From Dipodascopsis uninucleata var. uninucleata (taxonomy: Eukaryota > Ascomycota > Lipomycetes > Lipomycetales > Lipomycetaceae), in the NCBI GenBank assembly GCA_030568195.1, contig JAJLTO010000009.1, forward strand, positions 1-64,000: a DNA stretch of 64,000 nt, in the 5' to 3' direction. The notes below the pieces were generated by a model, which was given only the letters and a program-made list of their open reading frames with translations, was not told the origin of the DNA and did no database searches. This document shows positions 22,732 to 35,256 of this stretch, piece after piece. The position numbers and the translations under genes are program-made. How positions within the stretch are numbered: position 1 is the first letter of the stretch; every line of letters begins with the position of its first letter.

Positions 22732-25453
22732 ATCTCTGCCTTATGCATTCTACACACAAATACAGATTGAGAGACTCTAATACATACAAGTTGTTTTTTT
22801 CGAGGCTATCATAAGAAACGCTGTATAACCTTTTCTCGATATAATGGAGCTCATGTTATGGCACCTTAACAAGATCGTTTGAAATCAAGTTCTATCTAAT
22901 AAGCTATTTTTTGCAAGCAGAAAATCTTATAATTATGGAGATAGAAATCTTCTCCAGTACTCACAGTGTCTATTATAGCTAGCACTATCAGCTATGCTAG
23001 TTTACTAGTACCATCATTAACAGGTATCTATATCATATTAAAAAAACGAATGCTTTAGTCACTTCGCAAACTTTCTGCTTTTTTGGTATGAAGCTGTTTT
23101 TGAGAGTAGATCAATTTCGAGCAGACTTCACCCAACTTTCGATGTCTAATACGCCAGTCCCACCCTCCTCTTCCATTGTATATTTGTGCTTCTATATATA
23201 AACTTATCTGTCTCCTTCTACAGCAAGTATAGTAAGGGTAAAAAGGTCACGCTCCCATCTGTACAAAATGAATGGTAATTTTCTACTATCAGTGAGAATT
23301 CATACATAAAATTTCTCTCTACATAACAAGCATGACAACACAATTTGTTTCCTTTCACTAGTTGTGCCTTTATCCGCGTTTTTTTCATATTTTGCTCCTA
23401 GCGTGTTGGTCCAATTAGATGTCTTCTGATACTTTGCTAAATTTGGATCGCTAGCGATTATAGGCAACTCTTCGCGGGAAGAGGTTTGAGACGTCTTCCG
23501 CGCCGCACAAATCTATGTCTATGACTAATCTAATCTAATCTCCGACTCTACAATATACCTTACTCCATACGTTCTTCATCGAGAAATGGCCGTCTGCTTC
23601 TTTATTATTCCGACACAGAATGCGATCCATCTGATTTTTATGCTAAGTATCAATGTTAAATTCGGATAGGTTCTAGATGAAAATAAATCACTAACTTGAC
23701 GAGTCGTCTTCCATTTTAACATATCTTAAAAGAAGAGGACATATATCTATTATCCGTAATTCCATCTAGATCAGTTTGACTGGGTGAAAGTTTAGACCAC
23801 TCCAAATTAGGGCTGCATCCTGTACCCCACCGAAAGATTAAGAGAGTTTATTTACAAAAATCTATTGCAATGAACCATTGACTAGTTAATCATGATATAC
23901 TATGTTCTCTTGGCTAGAAAGTATCCACTCATCCTCGGCATCATTTTTGTACATGACGTAGCAGAAGTAGGAAGTTCAATCATGAGATTTGATTTGACAG
24001 GACGACGAGTGTTGCATATAACGCTCTGAAAATATTGAACACGACACATTCTGAAACTGCATTGCAGCATTATACGATACTCTTACCACGCGCGGTTTGA
24101 CGGTTCCTGTTTTCATCCATGTTTCATGAAGGAGCATATACCCCTTTACCATTAGGACTCTATTTGGCATGTGGCTTTTTTTTTCGAAGACAGAACTTGG
24201 TCTTAATCTTACTAGCATGAGTCTAGACCTCGGAAGGATGTCATCATCATCTGGGAAGGCGCACCATTCTTTGCTGCAATACCATTAATTTCACTTGGTG
24301 TAGCTGCTGGAGGTTAAACGTTGTCTTAACAATTTCTCCGAAGTATTTTATCTATCGCAAGTACTGACATACTAATGGAGTATTGATTACAAAGTCTAGA
24401 CTACTACAGGCGATATGGTTGACGTACTCACAGGTAACCATAGCTGGATGCACTATCCATTAGCTTGTGATGATCTAATGTATGTTTGAGTTCGTAGGAG
24501 AAGACCTTGTACTCTAGACAGGTTCAGTTTCATATTCCATGAAATACCAATAGTTATTGCCCTCCGGACCTTATCTTTCGTCTTAAAAAAAGAGTGCGAA
24601 GTTATTCGTTACAAATCTACTTTGATCAGATTCATGAACTCATTGTATTATGTTGCCTGTCAAGAATATGTCTTCTGCTGCATCTAATCCGATTATAATC
24701 GATAAAACTGATTTTTGTGTAACGAACCCTTAAAATACAAAGTACATGGTCTCTATGAAAAGACTAGGAATTTGTAGACTAACTTTAAAGTTATAGTTTG
24801 ATTTGTATTCAGTTTCTAAAACTCATATTAAATCATAAATCAATTAGGGTTTGAAATTGACAAAGTTGACATGATCTCGTGCTGATCAAAAAAACAATCA
24901 AGCCGCTTCAAAATTCGAATGCAGTCTCAATAAACACTCTGCTTTCCTCTTGGTATAGTCTGGATCCTGCCAATCAACAGAGTCTCGCAACAAGCAAATT
25001 AGAAGAGAAGGCAGAGCTTCAAACATCTTAATTATCCTTGCTGTAAAATATAACTGCATTTGCAGGCAAATATTATAATACCTTCGAGTTCCGCTCTACT
25101 TTTGGTTTAAGAACTTATGTGCCAGTAATGACGAGAGATTTGTGCAAGCGAATAATCTCTATCATAGTCCAAGTTTAACTCGATGTGGCGTAAGATGCTT
25201 CTACATATGCAATCCTCCATAATACACTATCCAGTCACTAATCTTCGAAGACTCTCTTAGGAACTTAAGAGATTACTACCGCACATTGATAGTATCAACT
25301 CAGTAGCTCGCAAAAATTCGCTACTGTAAATTGCGCAGAGATCTACATTATTATATACTTGACTACGCAATAGTGACCACTTATGCTCCCATTTGTAAGG
25401 GTTTTTTTATTTTATTTATATATATTCTCAATCAACTAACTTTCTATCAACGT

Positions 25454-27634
25454 CTAATATGAATCTTCAAAATACTCGACGTATCCTGAATCTTTCTCGA
25501 CGTTTTCAGCAACCGCCTTCCTAGCACTATCACACATAGCTGCTGGTCCACACACAACAACCGCGACAGATCCAGTAGCCTCCGCAATGTTGTTCTCCAG
25601 TAATGATCCTATGACAGGACGTCCATACGAGACTTCATATGGCATTTTGCCTTCCTTGTCAAGGTTCAATGAGATCGATCCACCATTTTCGGAGGTACTT
25701 TCCTTACCATCACTGTCGGATTCGGACAATGGACGTTCACCGGTCACGTACAAATGTACCTCCACGGCATTCGATGAAATGATATCTTCGAGCTGGTCCT
25801 TGATCCAATTCGTCCAACTCTCCTCCCTGACAACCCAGTGAAGTATAACGTGCTGTCTCTTCGAATTCTTAATAGCATCAAGTGCATATGCAGCTATGCA
25901 AGTGATTCCTACTCCTCCCGCCAACAAAACTAACGTGTCGAATCGATGAACTGGATGGGACTCACCATACATGCCTTCAACCCACACATTGAATGTTGTC
26001 TTGCCCTCAAGTCTGCTCTTCAGTCTGTTATGCAATTTCTTCGTCATTCCCTGCTCGGGCTTCAGCATGAGTGCATATGATCCATCTCTACCTGGCATAA
26101 CTGTAAATGGATGAGATTCCCAGATGTTGAACCTGAAAACATACAAATAAACGTGTTGGCCAGGTTTAAAGTTCCACTTAATAGTAGGCTTAATGGTAAT
26201 CTGACTAGCTCCACTAACAGACTTTGCTTCTGCTTTAATAAAGGGACCAAATGAAATAATTCTGAAAATTCTCAAAGCATGCTCGCCAGCCCAGCATCCA
26301 ATTGCCGCCCACATGTACTTCCAATAATAATAAGGATATTTATCGTACGAACGAACATGCTTGAATGAATACGCCACGCATACTGCCGAAAGTGCAATAT
26401 GCAAAATAAGGAATATTTCGTAAAATCGACGTCGCAATGCATAAAATCCTTGTGCGATTATAACACCAGCCAAAATGGTTGCTACTGAACCCCAGACAAC
26501 ATCTTTCTTATGCCAAATCCTATTAACGTACGATTCTCTACCATCTGCAAGATACTGAACTGAATATGCCAGTCCGTGGATCGACATTTGTATAAACGTC
26601 CATCTTCCAATCCATCTGTGAACAACATTGCAAGTTGCCTCTGACCATCCAAACAATAGCGATAGAAGGTTATTTCGTCCTCCAAACGTTATCAACGATG
26701 GAAACAGTACGGTTGCAAAGATACCACTTCTGTCAGCAATATATCTCGCCCATTGAGTCGAAATACTGTCGGAAGTACTAGTAGTAAACACGTCAATGTT
26801 TGGAAATAGAAGTATCACATTCAATATGCCAAACATAATAACCAACAAAGACATCCAGCGAGATGGGAAAGCATTCACAGGAATATTAAACAACTTTTGT
26901 GGTACTCGATGCTTATCGTTGAACAAAGCTGGCAGGATAATATGCTTTCTTACTGCCAAAATCAAGCTATTCTGTCTTGTCTTCAAGTACGATATTCTCA
27001 ATAGGAGCGAATAAATCCGTGAAATAATCATGAAAAATCCCCAGTAGACAAGTAGCGCATTGCCGTATATAGTACTATCTTTCAGATTCTTTATATTAGC
27101 GTCGGACGATCTGAACGTATTATAAAAATTTGCAACTGAAATCAAGACCGCCTTTCTAACTGCAGAATATTGAGTAAAAGTGCCGTCCACAACGTTGCTC
27201 ATCTGTCCTGCCAGTAAGGCATCATTGAACGTATAGTCAACAGAAACATTGTATGTAGCACACTGCGATCTCCAGTATGCCCAGGTCTTTTCATACTGGT
27301 TGGTATGACACTTTTCAATACAAAGCGCCATCGACTGAGAATAAATCTCGTCTGCGCATGCACAAGTATAGTCGAGGGTGACCGACGAACTTTGCTTTCG
27401 CTTCTCCTGCGAGTCCATAACTTCCGCTGTCCTCTCGTGGCCGTGGTGACCTCCTCCATTATTATTATTATTGTCTGTTGCTGCAGCTCCAGAGAGACAG
27501 GAAGAAGAGTTCACAGTGGCCACGAAGGAACCACATGTTGACTGGCAGGCATCGAACGTACCCTTATATGCATTCACAGAAGACGCGAGCGCGGTTAGCA
27601 ATATCGCTACACGAGTCCACTTCAAAGCGACCAT
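25454..27634 (-). CDS. Ferric/cupric reductase (FRE family), 726 aa
   Basis: Plasma-membrane flavocytochrome that passes electrons from NADPH through FAD and two hemes to extracellular Fe(III) or Cu(II). Residues 1-22 form a signal peptide. The extracellular N-terminus has the FRE-type CQSTCGSF cysteines and an odd NNNNNGGGHHGHER low-complexity patch near residues 54-67. Heme ligands are His339/His353 and His412/His426, both pairs with 13 residues between, as the family requires. The FAD motif HPFTVMPG begins at His508, the NADPH glycine loop LLAGGVGIT is near 570, and VVVCGPAAMC is near the C-terminus. The start is the ATG at 27634, because the upstream in-frame GTG is not needed for the signal peptide. 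No intron is present. TATATAAA and a perfect palindrome lie upstream. Regulation by iron or copper is likely from the family but not shown. Confidence 0.95.
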   Translation of the reverse strand: MVALKWTRVAILLTALASSVNAYKGTFDACQSTCGSFVATVNSSSCLSGAAATDNNNNNGGGHHGHERTAEVMDSQEKRKQSSSVTLDYTCACADEIYSQSMALCIEKCHTNQYEKTWAYWRSQCATYNVSVDYTFNDALLAGQMSNVVDGTFTQYSAVRKAVLISVANFYNTFRSSDANIKNLKDSTIYGNALLVYWGFFMIISRIYSLLLRISYLKTRQNSLILAVRKHIILPALFNDKHRVPQKLFNIPVNAFPSRWMSLLVIMFGILNVILLFPNIDVFTTSTSDSISTQWARYIADRSGIFATVLFPSLITFGGRNNLLSLLFGWSEATCNVVHRWIGRWTFIQMSIHGLAYSVQYLADGRESYVNRIWHKKDVVWGSVATILAGVIIAQGFYALRRRFYEIFLILHIALSAVCVAYSFKHVRSYDKYPYYYWKYMWAAIGCWAGEHALRIFRIISFGPFIKAEAKSVSGASQITIKPTIKWNFKPGQHVYLYVFRFNIWESHPFTVMPGRDGSYALMLKPEQGMTKKLHNRLKSRLEGKTTFNVWVEGMYGESHPVHRFDTLVLLAGGVGITCIAAYALDAIKNSKRQHVILHWVVREESWTNWIKDQLEDIISSNAVEVHLYVTGERPLSESDSDGKESTSENGGSISLNLDKEGKMPYEVSYGRPVIGSLLENNIAEATGSVAVVVCGPAAMCDSARKAVAENVEKDSGYVEYFEDSY

Positions 27635-27734
27635 ATTATTTTCTTTCTTTGGCACTTATTTCAACACTTTCATAGAATGGATTTAACGCAAAATGAAACG
27701 ATCTTATAGGTATCTTTTGCGAATATCTCAAGGC

Positions 27735-27742
27735 TTTATATA
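27735..27742 (-). promoter_or_regulatory. TATA box of the ferric reductase gene
   Basis: TATATAAA on the minus strand, about 100 bases upstream of the ATG at 27634. A perfect inverted repeat begins 18 bases further upstream. Confidence 0.65.
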
Positions 27743-27760
27743 CTGTTCACAGAATCCATT

Positions 27761-27788
27761 GCCGTCGAGGTAGCCAGACCTCGACGGC
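27761..27788. promoter_or_regulatory. Perfect palindrome upstream of the ferric reductase TATA box
   Basis: GCCGTCGAGGT, then AGCCAG, then ACCTCGACGGC: 11-bp arms and a 6-nt spacer, very GC-rich in an AT-rich promoter. It sits just upstream of the TATA box, where an activator or repressor dimer would bind. The arms contain CCG/CGG inverted halves, the sort of half-site Zn2Cys6 proteins use, but here the spacing is wide. It could also be one of the window's hairpins that landed here by chance. Confidence 0.6.
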
Positions 27789-30700
27789 CTGTTCGCTAGT
27801 AAAGTCGTTTTTTTAGTTTAATTAGAAGAGAACTTTACAACAGATCTAACTTTTAGTTATCTGATCCCAGCTAGTGGAAGACAAATTGGCTTATAGTCTG
27901 TACAGTCGACAGTGTCTATTTTATTAAGGTTGTTATGGGTACCGTGACACTTCTTTCCGTAAGGTCCAGCCTTACTACATTTCGGTATATAAAAAAGTCA
28001 AAACTTTAAATTTACTAGTTGTACGCGATAATTTTTACTTAGTCAGACGTCATCTAATGAATGCCACCAGTCACACGCACCAACTTACGATATTAATGCT
28101 GCTAAAAAGGTTTCTACAAAGAACTTGTATTCAACCTTGTATTATCATCTGATAATTAAAGGTCTGGACACTCGGATAGTTCGCATCAAAGTAGGAAATG
28201 CTGTCAGTTTGCACGGTATTGTACATACATCACGGTAGCATTAATATGGCATTGTGCTCTTCGCCTCCATAACTAAGAAACATTCCGATTTTTTCCTATT
28301 TTACCCCGGTCGAATGATGATAAACCATCGATTGTTTGTCTTTATTCTTCATTTTTTCTCTCGCTGCGTGTCTGTCTGCCCACTACCGCTTCTGTGAGTG
28401 CAGTATATCGCTTAATGCATTCCCTCTATAATTGATAATTCAAATGTATCTGACTAATCACGGTAATAGTAGCTTCTAACTGGTATGTCATGAAAAGAAA
28501 ATGAGTGCTTACGCGTCTAGGTTACTGATTAGTTTTTGACAACCTACTTAGAGTCCAGTTCGGCTTCGCATACTCTTATCAGATGCTTGGCAATTACACG
28601 TATTCACACAAGTTACGCTTAATGTCGGAACGCTACGCGAACCCTAATTAAGCTCCAAAGCAGCAAAAGTCTCGATAGCCCAGAAAGCTTTGATGTATTA
28701 AGAAGTTGTCGATATATTTGAGTGGGACTTGTTTCAATTGCTTAAAGAAATTTAAGAGACTATAGTCTATAAATTTAAGCCAGTTTTCTTATGTTGCGAA
28801 TTTGAGCACCATACTGGAAATGTATATTACCCATTGCCATATGCCTTGTTTCCATATGCAGAAACTCAATGTGAAACCAACTTGTAGATTGCTGTCGGTC
28901 GTCGAGTAACTGTTGTTTTCTGCTTGTTGATACTTTACGGCTATGACTTCGCAATTTTCGCCTTGGCAATATCTTTGTCTACAAGTCTTTTCTTGGCAGT
29001 GCCTATGTCTACAAGTCTAGATCTTATATCGCACACAAGAATATTCCTGTAATCAGTTGACACACTAACAAGCCGACATTACTGCATTTCTGACCATCTA
29101 GATTATTTATATTGATCAAATTTTTTCTCCGGTGTCGCATCTTGCCGCTAATCAGCCCATATAACTGAGGACTAATGGCGCTATCATTGCAAGCATGCAA
29201 TCACATTCTAATACCAGTCAGCATACAACTCATCTGCTATAATCTATTGAAATATTTAGCTTAATTAAATCCAGTAGGAACATCGAAAACATGCGACACT
29301 ACTTTTCTACTCTTAGTTCACAACTCGAGCACTTCGCAATACTTGGGTCTGGTTAGTGAACAAATGGGAAGGGTTATTTAACCTTAAACGATCAAATCTA
29401 CATCCTCAAACCTTAATACGATTGGCTACCAATCTCCGACAAGATCTTTCTGCAATAATAATAATGGTCAGAATCTGTACTATCTCCAGAGACCTCAATG
29501 ATTTATTATGGGCTCTCGATCATTAAACAATTTCTTTCAGTTTTTTATTATCCAGAGTTAAGTACACCTTATGAACCTGTAGCGTAGGTGCCGAAAGTAA
29601 TCAGTTTCAAGTTTTTACCCGCTTTCATGATATCGCTCCATACCAGTGAATTATGACATTGATACACAATAATCTATCTGTTACAAAGCAAACTGCGACA
29701 ACAGAACGATGGTCAGCTTTCACTGTGCCTAGACCAAGTAATGCTTGTTTAAACAGAATGCCAAGTTTGAGAACAACAAGAATCTCGACGATTCACAAAA
29801 GATCGCAAATGCTAAGAAATATAATCATCTATTATATTCTCGTTGCTCAAGCACTTCTACCTTCTACACTGGAGCTATGCCGCTTCGAGTTGAGCCCATG
29901 ACTTACCCTGTTATCAAAGTTGGTGGTACATTTTCCTGCTGCCCAATAATCTTCTGACGAACATATCCACCGCTTTCTATCTTCACAGTTTAGTCTATTT
30001 CATCGTAACATAACTCTACCCTGCTGATGGCCAATTGAAGACTTGATATTGACTTGCAAAGTTGCGGTAATCTTTCTACTGCCGAAAATAAACCCAGCCC
30101 ACCTATACGTCTAACATTTTCCAAAATACTACTCTTTTAAGCTTACGACGCAGATATACTTTAGGCTTATGATTCCCGAATCTTTGGAAGCCAAAATAAA
30201 ACTACGTTATACCTGACGATCGGCAATATACCATGACATACAATCTACTTGTTATGAAGACCCACTTGTGTCATAAAATATTTTATTCATTGACTAATTG
30301 CAAAAGCTACAAAGATATTACTTATTGAGAAGTTGCTGCCGAAGGAAAACTACTAGGCGGTGTTAATGCTCTATGGTCTAGTTTTTACCTACTTTAATGA
30401 GTATAACGCTGGAATCATAGCATCACCTTGGCAGAAGAATAATTGATTTAATATTATATGACCAATTTTAATAGGTCTAGTATTGTGTGGCCACTGATCA
30501 CTGGACAATCCTATTCGACACCAGTTGCTTTCTTCGCTTGGACCTCGTCAACTTCAGTCATAGAATAATTGTCCGACAGTGATCATCTTGTAATACCATA
30601 ATTCTATTTTTTATTATCTATCCTTTCTAAATACTTTACAAAATGTCGATCCTTAACGGCATACCATATTTTACACTTTTTCCCATAACTGACTTTATAA

Positions 30701-33700
30701 TCTGTATAATACAGTGATCTCGCTTCCCATTTTCATTCCAACAATGAGAACTCTGTCCATAGATCGAAAGCCATCGAATATTCGGGCACAGTCTTAAAAT
30801 TCAACTTGATAAATAGGCTGTAGCATCTGAATAAATTGAGATGAAAAATTCAAGTGCTGACGACTGCACCGCAGATGCCGATATATGTGTTGGAGGACTT
30901 GACAATAACTAATAGCACTACAGGAACAACTAGGTTGCGGTCTTCCCACGGCTGCAATCGCGAGTTTACATCCCTTATCGAGAAAACAGTCCGACTTCAG
31001 TCTATGTACATCCTTTGCTTATGTTTTCAAGTATTTGGCATGAAACGTAAGTGAGCTAGATATATATACATATAGACAGCGGATATTCTTGCTATTGCAT
31101 TGTAACCGTATGGTGTTATGCACTACGCACGGATACTGCAAACCTCTACTACTGCTATATTCGCTCGAACCAAAGAAAAAGATCGCTATAATCCCCTATT
31201 TGTCTATCTGTCATGTTTTCTGTTCATGTAACTAAGACATACTTTAATTTCGTTGGTTATATCTTGCATAATTCTCCATATATGACAATGCAATCGGTCT
31301 GATGGATGTGGTGAAAATAAGGCCATGAAATAGCACGCAGACTCTCCAGTTAGAAGCAGTATCGCCTACACGCGAATGGATTCTAGTTTCGGTAAATTTT
31401 TGTTCGCAATGGAATCGATTTACAAAGTAAGTATATGTACATTATGATAGAGTCAAGGAGAATAGCTTGACTTCGACTACGATGCATTGTTGCTTTGTGA
31501 AGATCTATCTTTAACTCTCTTCACAATCTAGTACTCAATATAACGCCTTGAACAGTACATTAATCGAATACAAGATCTTTTTTAATACCGATTGCGTAAA
31601 CAGAAGTTTCCGAATGACAGCCTCGAATCTTGTCTGCCGCCAATGGTATCCTCAAAATCGCAACTAATGCTTTGTAATCTACAAGTCTATATACCAGAAA
31701 CGTACTCAAATTTCCTAATATATTGCATGTATGTGCTATAAAATATATCACTGGCGTTCTACTGACATTCTGAGCAATATCTAAAGATTTTGTTTGAAAT
31801 TCATGTTCAACTGTTAGCGTCGACAGTTTGAATGGTGCCAATATCGCAGCTAACAATGCAGAATATTGTCTAGTACTAATCTAAATGATATATACAGCGT
31901 TCATACCACAAATTCCAGAATACCAGCCAGCACTGCTTATTAGCAATCGTCACCATTCACAGTTGGTTCATGAGACTGGAATAGCTCCTCTGTGTGCCTG
32001 ATCAGCCAAGGTAATCAGTATTAAACTGCTCAAGAGCTTTGTCAGTCGTCACTATACGGATCAAGTTAAGATGGTCATATCTAGCGGTACTCAATAGTAT
32101 CTGGAAACCAGTGGACTGTCTTTGTGACCTTTAGTGCTGTGGCCAACACGCGAATCCTAACTTTGTCTGACCAAAGTTAGAGTCCCGCATGTAATATGTC
32201 AATTGGATTTCAGCATTTTTTAGGCAGTAGCTAGAATACTTGAGTTGAAAATGGCATTTCTCCTTCTTATTCCTTCCTCTTATTTCGTCATATGCTCACA
32301 ACTCCCTCTCATCTGCGTTATATCCTACTTGCGCATGACATAGTACATTACGCTATTTGAAGGTAAGAACGTTTAGATTTAGAGTTCAGAACACCATATT
32401 GACAACGTCCGTTTGTTCGGCCCTATGAACTCTAACCTGATTTGTAAACAAATTAATCAATTTAGGATAGCTGCCTTTTAACTTCATATTCTAAATCAGA
32501 ATAAGCATATGCTTTTTATGATATCTCTTAAGCAATCGTTCGACCAGCATTCTGCTATTTATTACAGGTGGTTAATTTACTTGTTTTTAGCTAAAGAAAC
32601 TCTCTGTGCACATCAATCAAGTACTTTTCGCGTTTCTCCAGCATGAATTTGAATACTTATAATATTGGATCTCACTTGCGCATCAAGTATAGTATAGTAT
32701 ACTAATAATATATATTGTTTATCATACTGTACATAAAAGCGTCTCACTTAACCGCGCATAAATGTTCCTTGAACAGTCAATTTTTTTACCTTCATGTGCA
32801 TTTGTTATGAAGCCATTTGTATTTCATACTGCAGCATAAAATTTTGTGTTGCAAAAGTCGATGTCCTTCAAGCCACCTTGAGACTGTTCGCGCTAATATC
32901 AAAAAAAGACAATCCACAGCTTGCTTGATGTTGTAACTAAAAGCTAAAGCAAATAATCGATACCATAATAGTGCCAGTAGTCGAATAACAGATAGTTTGC
33001 TTTAGTTGGAAGAGCAGTGTTGAAATCTATCATCGCTCGAGTAGTAAAAGAATTAAAGAACCTTTCGCAAGGAGAAGAATTAGACGTTATGCGAGTGCGA
33101 CTCATGTCTTTTGGAATAATGTAGCATTCGTGACGATGCGGCTGTAGAATATGGACAGAGAAAATATCTAGATTGCTTAACTTCTTTCTCAGTATGGAAC
33201 TTGGTGTAGTTTACTGGATTCAATTAAGCTAATTACTAGCATACACTACTTCAAGGACAGTAAGATGTAAATGTATTAAGTACATTAGAATTTATGTACC
33301 TTATTGTGTATATTTATAAGACAGTCGGGCCAGCAAGCTCACGCCTGGAAAACTACCTACAGATGTGAAAGATAGAGTTTGGACGCATACAGAGCTCGTA
33401 CTCTGATTCAAATTTCTATGGATCCTAAGAAAGTTTAAAAACGATAGGTTCTGTCACTCAGAGAGACTCAGAAGACACCAAATGCCGTTTCCTGTAACAT
33501 TGTGAATTATTGAAGCTGAAAAGGGGCTCCGTCTAAAACGTATAATGAGGTGATAGTCATTCATCTCAATCCATCAGACTTAGAGCAGAGAAAAGTTCAG
33601 TTAACTGCAATGTCAGAGTGGAGAACATATCTATGTTATATCGAATAGATTTAGAATGAATGTGATTATCATTCACTGATCCACGAAATGCCATTAATCT

Positions 33701-33989
33701 AGGAGGCATTACAATATTTAAGCACGATATGACCAATCGTTGTCAGCTAAATATGAACCTTCCATGCATAGAATTGATATGGCGTACCGATATTAAATTA
33801 TCATTCAGTTTAGAACTAGTATGTTGATTACTACAAATTGCACTGGGATGGTATCATTAGAAAATGACATGTATTAATGAAGAGAAAAAGAATATACTAC
33901 ATTTATGAGCCTATAATGGCAGCTCTGTTCCGTCGTAATTACGAAATTTCCACTGCTCTCCTCACCTGCCTTCACTACTGACAAGACAG
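27789..33989. other. Gene-free spacer of about 6 kb
   Basis: AT-rich DNA with short frames only. A minus-strand frame at 31560-31856 of 98 residues has no ATG start and no recognised motif. A minus-strand frame at 28775-28969 is similar. Both may be remnants or chance. A foldback repeat lies at 30479-30601. Tandem copies of TGTCTACAAGTCT occur near 28976 and 29007. No RNA genes were seen. Confidence 0.4.
30479..30601. repeat. Imperfect foldback (inverted repeat), MITE-like
   Basis: The left arm runs TGATCACTG-GACAAT..TATTC from about 30496. The right arm from about 30563 is its reverse complement with small gaps (GAATA-ATTGTC..CAGTGATCA). Weaker pairing extends outward to GTATTG / TAATAC and inward to AGTTG / CAACT. 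The whole could fold into a stem of about 50 bp. No target-site duplication is clear. It may be a decayed non-autonomous DNA element or a simple hairpin insertion. Confidence 0.45.
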
Positions 33990-34723
33990 ATTTTGCACTC
34001 TCTTCACGGTAATCATCTCAACATCTGAAATATTGTCAAGGACATGGTCTCTGATGAGTTTGAAAACTTTAAATGCCCTCTCAGTTGAACAGACCCTGAT
34101 TGATCAACAGAGTGATTATGCCCTCAGACTTTTTACTCCTCAGCAATTATTTTACCGAAAAAGTTAAGCGTTGCCTTCGAGGCAACAAAGGCAGCACTTT
34201 TCAATATCGGATGTGTTGAAATTACTCCAAATGATCCTGAAGCAGAGGAAATTTTAACGAATCTCTTATCTCCATTAAAGAGAAGTTACGCAGTACCCTG
34301 AAAGCATTCGAGGTGTTAATGACATTTATCTCAAAATTAGTCTTCAGTTCTTCGGAGACATTCGCAATGCACCAATCAGCGGCTATGCCTGCATTGACAA
34401 TCACAACGTCTACATAGTCAGTATACTTCGAAATTCGGGTCGCTACCATTTCTGCATCTTCCTCTGATCTAGAATTCCATTTTATCTATAATGCTAAAGT
34501 AAGAACATACGATCTTTAGCTCTGATCAAGTAACCCTATAAACTATAGACATACCATATGAAGTTTCTGCTTCTACTTAGTTAATTCGATCAACTTTGTA
34601 GCCGATTCAAGGTACCTCACAGAAGCTACCATAATTTTTTCTTCATCTTCTACCAATTCATTTATAAGCTCAGATCCAATTCCTCTCGAGATCCCTAACA
34701 ACGTAAGCTTATGGTCGAGGCAT
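33990..34723 (-). pseudogene. Dead short-chain dehydrogenase (sniffer/YxxxK type)
   Basis: Classical SDR order is visible in pieces: LTLLGISRGIGSELINELV (the NAD(P)-binding GxxxGIG), then DYVDVVIVNAGIAADW (NAG motif), FEINVINT, FVKISSASGSF, AFVASKATLNFFGKI and ITLLINQG. The frames change several times and stops occur inside them. The catalytic Tyr of YxxSK reads Phe (AFVASK). A possible old intron around 34500-34570 still has GTATGT. It is a dead host gene, distantly related to the live SDR at 54760. It lies just beyond the end of the FAH-cluster gene and may once have belonged to that cluster. Confidence 0.75.
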
Positions 34724-35256
34724 TATATCTTGCTAATTTATGTTCTTTCTATTTACATGAAATCTGGTATTATTATAGTAAATATTTATATAACCATGAA
34801 ACTTGCTGAAGTAATTAATGGCATTTCAATTTGAGAAATTACTCCACAGTACAGATTCCACCTCAAAATGCTCTATTTCGTATTCCTCCGTGAATAATAG
34901 TCTTTCCATGTGTCGCTTGAATTCTTTCCTAGCTCTTTCGCTAATTTTTACGTAAGAATCATCCCAAATACCCTTTGCAACGTAAGTTTTTGCTTTCTCT
35001 ATGATTTATAATTATGATTTATAATTACTTTTTTAAGCTTGTGAAATGGTTCGGCTCGGCTAATACGTCTCTTCACCTAATAAAATACATCACAATAAGC
35101 AAAAAAAATATAATGATAATATTCTGTCCTGTTAGCCGTATACATATATGATAAGAATGCTTGAAATTGTTAAAAAATCTATTTAATAATAATTCAGTGG
35201 TAATAGCTTAAGCAGACCTTTATCATAATGTTTTAAGATGCCAATAATCCACAGAA
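34724..35256. other. Spacer between the dead SDR and the FAH gene
   Basis: AT-rich, no frame. It contains a direct repeat TATGATTTATAATTA / TATGATTTATAATTAC near 34999-35028. The right end carries the terminator of the leftward FAH gene. Confidence 0.5.

Larger units (their letters stand above)
19626..25453. other. Gene-free spacer with several weak relics
   Basis: Long AT-rich stretch, bounded on the right by the 3' end of the ferric reductase gene. A minus-strand membrane-like frame at 20898-21143 (LVTSLVLLSLFYGSLALLAAIIL) has no family signature. A perfect hairpin lies at 21205-21234 and a short tandem duplication at 22553-22590. A possible transcription-factor remnant at 22342-22731 is listed separately. 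No RNA gene was recognised. Confidence 0.4.

Noticed and set aside
31560-31856. Minus-strand 98-codon frame
   Set aside because: No ATG at its head, no motif, and no continuation across neighbouring frames, so I cannot support it as a gene.
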